18,057 nt of DNA from an uncultured Eggerthellaceae bacterium. Its GTDB lineage: Bacteria; Actinomycetota; Coriobacteriia; Coriobacteriales; Eggerthellaceae. The translations under genes were made by a program, and so were the position numbers. Shown piece after piece: positions 14,459 through 18,057 of this stretch. The stretch is from positions 1 through 18,057 of the forward strand of contig CAKUNS010000028.1 in the NCBI GenBank assembly GCA_934668515.1. Direction: 5' to 3'. Position 1 is the first letter of the stretch; the number at the start of each line of letters is the position of its first letter. The notes under the pieces are model-generated. The model was not told where the DNA came from, did no database searches, and saw nothing but the letters and a program-made list of their open reading frames with translations.

Positions 14459-16549
14459 TTACTTGCCCGACTTCGCCATCTTGCCGAAGTCGGCAATGTT
14501 CGCGAACACACCGACGAAACGGTTCAGCAGCCTCATGCGATTCGCACGCAGGGCAAGATCCTCGTCCATGACCATGACATCGGCGAAGAACGCATCAATG
14601 GGAGCGCGAAGCGAAGCAAGAACCTCAAGGGCGGTTTCGTAGTCACCTTGCTCAAGGTGGGCCGCGATCTTGCCTTCGGCGTCGGCAACGGCATCGTTAA
14701 GCTTAGCCTCGACCTCGGAAAGAAGTGCAACGTCAACATCGGTGCCGGCCCCGGTATCACGCAGATTGTTGGCGCGAGCAAATGCCGTGGCAAGGTTGTC
14801 AAACGCGTCGGCGTTGTTCTTACGGGCGTTCTCAAGCGAATGAGCGCGCTGCGAGATGATAGCGGGTTCCTCGACGCCGGCGCCAAGAACCGCATCGATG
14901 GTGTCGGACTCGATGCCCGCATCGCGGAGCATGACCTTGGTGCGCGTCACGAAGAAGTCAACGACCTCGGCACGCACGGCGGCAAGGTCGAAAACAACGC
15001 CCTGCTCGGCGAAGTTGGCAAGCGCAGCATCGATGGCCGCGGAAAGAGAGATGCCAACGCCAGCCTCGAGCATGTTGACGATGCCGATGGCGCTGCGGCG
15101 AAGGGCAAACGGATCAGACGAACCCGTGGGGCCCTGCCCAACCGCGAACAGTCCGCAGATGGTATCGAGCTTGTCTGCAAGAGCAACGAGCTTGCCCACC
15201 GTGGTGTCAGGAAGGACATCGCCGGCGAAACGAGGCTGGTAATGCTGACCGATCGCCTGCGCAACCTGCTCGGTCTCGCCCGATGCGGTGGCGTAGTAAC
15301 TGCCCATGACACCCTGAACGCTGGTGAACTCGATAACGGCATTGGTGACCAAGTCGGCCTTGCACAGATAAGCGGCACGAACGAGGTCACGCGCATCCTG
15401 ATCGGAAAGCGAGGCGTCGACAGCAAGGGATTCGGCAAGCTTGACCAAACGCTCGGCCTTCTGTTTCACCGTGCCAAGCGACTCCTGGAAAACCACGCTG
15501 TCAAGTTTTTCGACATAGTGCTCAAGCGGGTTCTTAAGGTCTTCCTCATAGAAGAACTTGGCGTCGTCAAGACGCGCACGAACAACGCGCTCATTGCCGT
15601 CGATGATGGTTGCCGCACAAGCGGGGTTACCATTCGACACGATGATGAACTTGTTGGTGAGCTTATGGTTGGCGTCGTACAGCGGGAAGTAGCGCTGATG
15701 CATGAGCATGGCGTCAACGATAATCTCCTCGGGAACCTGCAGGAACTCCTCGTCGAACTCGGAGACCAAAGGCTGTGGGTACTCGGAAAGGTTCACAACC
15801 TCAAGCAGGGTCTTGACGGGAAGCTCGGCGGTGAAGCCGGTTTCCTTCTCGATCGAAGCAACGCCATCGCGAATGACCTGCTCGCGCTCGGACTGCGTCG
15901 GGATAACGTAAGCAGCACGAACGACGTCAAGCAGGTCGGCTGCCGTGGCAACCTCATGAGCGCCCGGGGCAAGAACGCGATGACCCCAAGTAGCGTTGCC
16001 GGATACGGCGCCTGCATAGGAAACGGGGAGCACGACGTCGTCGAGCATAGCGACGATCCAGCGAACCGGACGAACGAAATACTCGCTGTATGCTGCCCAG
16101 CGCTGGCTGCGCGGCCACTTCAGCGCCGTGATGAATCCAGCAAGGATCTCGGGCAGAAGATCGGCAACCGGGGTTGCGGGGATGTTCTTGGTAGCGAAGA
16201 CGTACTCGACGCCCTTGACCTCGCGACGCTCCAGGTTCTCGGGAGAGAGCCCCTTGCCGCGAGCGAAACCGATAGCGGCCTTCGTGGGGTTGCCGTCGGC
16301 GTCGAAAGCGATCTTCGCAGCCGGGCCTTTGTACTCTTCAACCAGCGCCTCAGTTGCGTCGGCAACGCCATAAGCCATGACGATCAGACGACGGGGGCTG
16401 GAATGGATCTCAACCTTCTCGAAGGGAATACGGGCAGCCTCAAGCGCCTCGGGCACCATCTTCTCAAGCTGCTTGTTGGCGGAATCGAGGTCGAACGCCG
16501 GAATTTCCTCGACGCCGATCTCGAATGCGAGAGTATGCAGATCTGCCAT
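14459..16549 (-). CDS. glyS: Glycine--tRNA ligase beta subunit
   Basis: The 696-residue protein is the beta chain of the alpha2beta2-type glycyl-tRNA synthetase; it binds tRNA-Gly and carries an HD-like domain and a C-terminal anticodon-binding region. The N-terminus LAFEIGVEEIPAFDLDSAN (8-26), EYKGPAAKIAFDADGNPTKAA (91-111 region), KRTA-like repeats replaced by MLMHQRYFPLYD, and GSSDPFALRRSAIGI are typical of the family. The length matches the usual 680-700. The ATG at 16549 is one base after the glyQ stop, with GGGGGAG just upstream. The PPDK regulator follows after one base, so glyQ, glyS and that gene form one operon. Confidence 0.96.
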   Translation of the reverse strand: MADLHTLAFEIGVEEIPAFDLDSANKQLEKMVPEALEAARIPFEKVEIHSSPRRLIVMAYGVADATEALVEEYKGPAAKIAFDADGNPTKAAIGFARGKGLSPENLERREVKGVEYVFATKNIPATPVADLLPEILAGFITALKWPRSQRWAAYSEYFVRPVRWIVAMLDDVVLPVSYAGAVSGNATWGHRVLAPGAHEVATAADLLDVVRAAYVIPTQSEREQVIRDGVASIEKETGFTAELPVKTLLEVVNLSEYPQPLVSEFDEEFLQVPEEIIVDAMLMHQRYFPLYDANHKLTNKFIIVSNGNPACAATIIDGNERVVRARLDDAKFFYEEDLKNPLEHYVEKLDSVVFQESLGTVKQKAERLVKLAESLAVDASLSDQDARDLVRAAYLCKADLVTNAVIEFTSVQGVMGSYYATASGETEQVAQAIGQHYQPRFAGDVLPDTTVGKLVALADKLDTICGLFAVGQGPTGSSDPFALRRSAIGIVNMLEAGVGISLSAAIDAALANFAEQGVVFDLAAVRAEVVDFFVTRTKVMLRDAGIESDTIDAVLGAGVEEPAIISQRAHSLENARKNNADAFDNLATAFARANNLRDTGAGTDVDVALLSEVEAKLNDAVADAEGKIAAHLEQGDYETALEVLASLRAPIDAFFADVMVMDEDLALRANRMRLLNRFVGVFANIADFGKMAKSGK

Positions 16550-16550
16550 G

Positions 16551-17492
16551 TTACTCCCCCTTCTCTTCCGTGGTTTCCTCGGTTGCTTCTTCGCCCACCA
16601 CGTATTTCAGGTAGGAAGCACAGCATTCCTTCACCATGGAGCGAACGCGAAGGATGTACGCCATGCGCTCGGTTGCTGAGATGACGCCACGGGCGTCGAG
16701 CAAGTTGAACGTATGGCAGCATTTCAGAACCCAGTCGTAAGCAGGCAACGCAAGATTGCGCTCGAGGCACAGACCGGCCTCGCGCTCGTACTGGTTGAAG
16801 GCCTCGAACAGGAAGTCGGTGTTGCCAACCTCGAAGTTGTAAGTGCTGAACTGACGCTCGTTCTCGAGGTAGACGTCGCCGTACGTGAACTCGACGCCGT
16901 CGTCACCGCGCGCCCAAACGATGTCGTAAACGCTGTCGACGCCCTGGATGTACATGGTCAAGCGCTCAAGACCGTAAGCGATCTCGACGGGAACCGGGGA
17001 GCACTCGAAGCCGCCAACCTGCTGGAAGTACGTGAACTGCGTAACCTCCATGCCGTTGAGCCAAACCTCCCAGCCAAGGCCCCAAGCGCCAAGCGTGGGA
17101 GACTCCCAGTCGTCCTCAACGAAGCGCACGTCATGCTCGTCGGGATTGATGCCGATAGCACGAAGGCTGCCCAAGTACAGATCCTGGATGTTATCGGGGC
17201 TTGGCTTCATGAGTACCTGGAACTGATAGTAGTACTGCAGGCGGTTAGGGTTCTCGCCATAGCGACCGTCGGTAGGACGACGGCAACCCTGCACGTAGCA
17301 GGTACGCCACGTGTCGGGGCCAAGAGCGCGCAATGTGGTGGCCGTATGGTTGGTGCCAGCGCCAACCGCCCCATCGTAGGGCTGAAGCACGACGCAGCCC
17401 TGAGCTGCCCAGTAGTGCTGCAGGTTCATGATAACGTCCTGGAACGTCATCACCTTGCCGTCTGATGCGGCATGTTCGCAACCGGATGCCAT
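16551..17492 (-). CDS. glyQ: Glycine--tRNA ligase alpha subunit
   Basis: The 313-residue product is the catalytic alpha chain of heterotetrameric glycyl-tRNA synthetase, a class II enzyme that forms glycyl-adenylate. Family motifs are clear: MTFQDVIMNLQHYWAAQGC (15-33), QPYDGAVGAGTNHTATTLRA, CRRPTDGRYGENPNRLQ, and EVTQFTYFQQVGG with ERLTMYIQ. The chosen ATG has AAGGAG four bases upstream; this adds 14 residues before the usual MTFQ start, so a start at residue 15 remains possible. The C-terminus carries an acidic Glu/Thr tail. No T-box leader fits in the roughly 50 bases between lepB and this gene. Confidence 0.96.
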   Translation of the reverse strand: MASGCEHAASDGKVMTFQDVIMNLQHYWAAQGCVVLQPYDGAVGAGTNHTATTLRALGPDTWRTCYVQGCRRPTDGRYGENPNRLQYYYQFQVLMKPSPDNIQDLYLGSLRAIGINPDEHDVRFVEDDWESPTLGAWGLGWEVWLNGMEVTQFTYFQQVGGFECSPVPVEIAYGLERLTMYIQGVDSVYDIVWARGDDGVEFTYGDVYLENERQFSTYNFEVGNTDFLFEAFNQYEREAGLCLERNLALPAYDWVLKCCHTFNLLDARGVISATERMAYILRVRSMVKECCASYLKYVVGEEATEETTEEKGE

Positions 17493-17508
17493 GATTCTCC
17501 TTCACATG

Positions 17509-17533
17509 AAAAAACGCCGCCTGGAAGACGGCG
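17509..17533 (-). terminator. Intrinsic terminator between lepB and glyQ
   Basis: On the minus strand a stem of five G-C-rich pairs (17533-17529 with 17519-17515), extended past one mismatch by two more pairs, is followed directly by six T (17514-17509). It starts 10 bases after the lepB stop and ends only 6 bases before the glyQ ribosome binding site, so glyQ transcription must read through or begin almost within the hairpin. Confidence 0.75.
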
Positions 17534-17542
17534 AACCAACGA

Positions 17543-18057
17543 TTACTTCGTAAGCAAGCCGATATCCTGAAGCGGCCAGTACACAAGCATAGCGCGACCA
17601 GAGATCGAGCTCGCGGGGATAGCCCCGAAATAGCGGGAGTCGGCAGAGTTCTCGCGGTTGTCACCCATAACCCACACATAGCCCAGAGGAACCGTATAGG
17701 GATACGAGATCTGCGCATTCAGGGCATGGCGATCAAGCGGATAGCTTCCGCCTTGAGTATGGGCTTCGCTAGCCATCACGCCATCGACGTACACATGACC
17801 GTCATTTAGCGTGACCGTTTGACCTCCAACGGCGACAACGCGCTTGATAAGCGTGCGACCAGCCACTTCAGGATCGTCGAAGGTGACGATATCACCCACT
17901 TCAGGCTCGCGGATGTAATAGGAAACCTTCTCGGAGAAAACAAGATCGCCCGTCATGATGGTTTCCTCCATGGAACCCGACGGGATCTGATATGGCTGGA
18001 AGACGAAGGTTTTCAACACCCACGAAAAGGCGACAACGAAAACGATGAGGCCAACGG
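17543..18057 (-). CDS. lepB: Signal peptidase I (partial, 5' end outside window)
   Basis: About 171 residues of the C-terminal part are present. The visible start is a membrane helix (VGLIVFVVAFSWVLKTFVF), then the catalytic serine in YQIPSGSMEETI, the general-base lysine in GRTLIKRVVAVGG, and the conserved GDNRENSADSRYFG near the end, all in family order. It cleaves signal peptides from exported proteins at the outer face of the membrane. The frame stays open to the window edge, so a GTG at 18019 inside the helix is not the true start. A terminator follows the stop codon. In this window one exported protein candidate is the 634-residue lipoprotein, but that would use signal peptidase II. Confidence 0.95.
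   Translation of the reverse strand, partial: VGLIVFVVAFSWVLKTFVFQPYQIPSGSMEETIMTGDLVFSEKVSYYIREPEVGDIVTFDDPEVAGRTLIKRVVAVGGQTVTLNDGHVYVDGVMASEAHTQGGSYPLDRHALNAQISYPYTVPLGYVWVMGDNRENSADSRYFGAIPASSISGRAMLVYWPLQDIGLLTK

Noticed and set aside
14381..16684. A 767-codon open frame on the plus strand opposite glyS
   Set aside because: Same antisense-shadow effect; glyS is complete, with normal motifs and starts, on the other strand.
17493..17542. T-box riboswitch before glyQ
   Set aside because: Only 50 bases lie between lepB and glyQ and they hold a simple terminator; no T-box sequence or room for one.

Overview
The window looks like chromosomal DNA of an anaerobic actinobacterium of the Coriobacteriia, most likely Eggerthellaceae. 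This is inferred from moderately high G+C, the family-level look of the proteins, two-subunit glycyl-tRNA synthetase, a pyruvate phosphate dikinase (PPDK) with its regulator, and a mix of Shine-Dalgarno-led and apparently leaderless genes. Genus cannot be settled by reading. Most of the window is dense housekeeping sequence. No gene-free stretch exceeds 300 bases, and I saw no RNA genes, insertion sequences or CRISPR.

Layout. 1-254 (-): start of rplS (ribosomal protein L19), cut by the window edge. 453-1479 (-): azlC and azlD, a branched-chain amino acid exporter pair. 1553-2632 (-): dgt, an HD-domain dNTP triphosphohydrolase. 2806-4868 (+): cysK and mnmA, cysteine synthase and tRNA 2-thiouridylase, 20 bases apart. 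A strong hairpin terminator at 4932-4961 separates them from convergent ppdK (5002-7716, -). 7817-11230 (-): a tightly overlapping three-gene operon encoding a VTC (polyphosphate polymerase-type) protein, a DUF4956 membrane protein and a Cthe_2159-type beta-helix lipoprotein. 11412-13447 (+): a divergent OmpR-type two-component system whose kinase gene is frameshifted at its C-terminal ATP-binding motif. 13576-17492 (-): glyQ, glyS and the PPDK regulatory protein gene. 17543-18057 (-): lepB (signal peptidase I), cut by the window edge.

How the genes work together. PPDK interconverts pyruvate and PEP, and the PPDK regulatory protein would switch it by phosphorylation of a threonine next to its catalytic histidine. 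Both genes are here on the same strand but about 6 kb apart, with the VTC operon and the two-component system between them. That block reads as an accessory module placed in an otherwise housekeeping neighbourhood. CysK makes cysteine, whose sulfur ultimately feeds MnmA.

The most interesting part is 7817-13447. The VTC/DUF4956/beta-helix lipoprotein set recurs in bacteria but its physiological role is not established. The 181-base gap between it and the two-component system carries four copies of TTT(A/C)AG. They form two 11-bp-spaced direct-repeat pairs that point outward symmetrically about position 11340.5, each pair ending 9-10 bases before a possible -10 box. This is the geometry expected for a PhoB/OmpR-type activator, so the regulator probably controls both itself and the VTC operon. 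The partner kinase appears to have lost about 13 bases in its G2 box.
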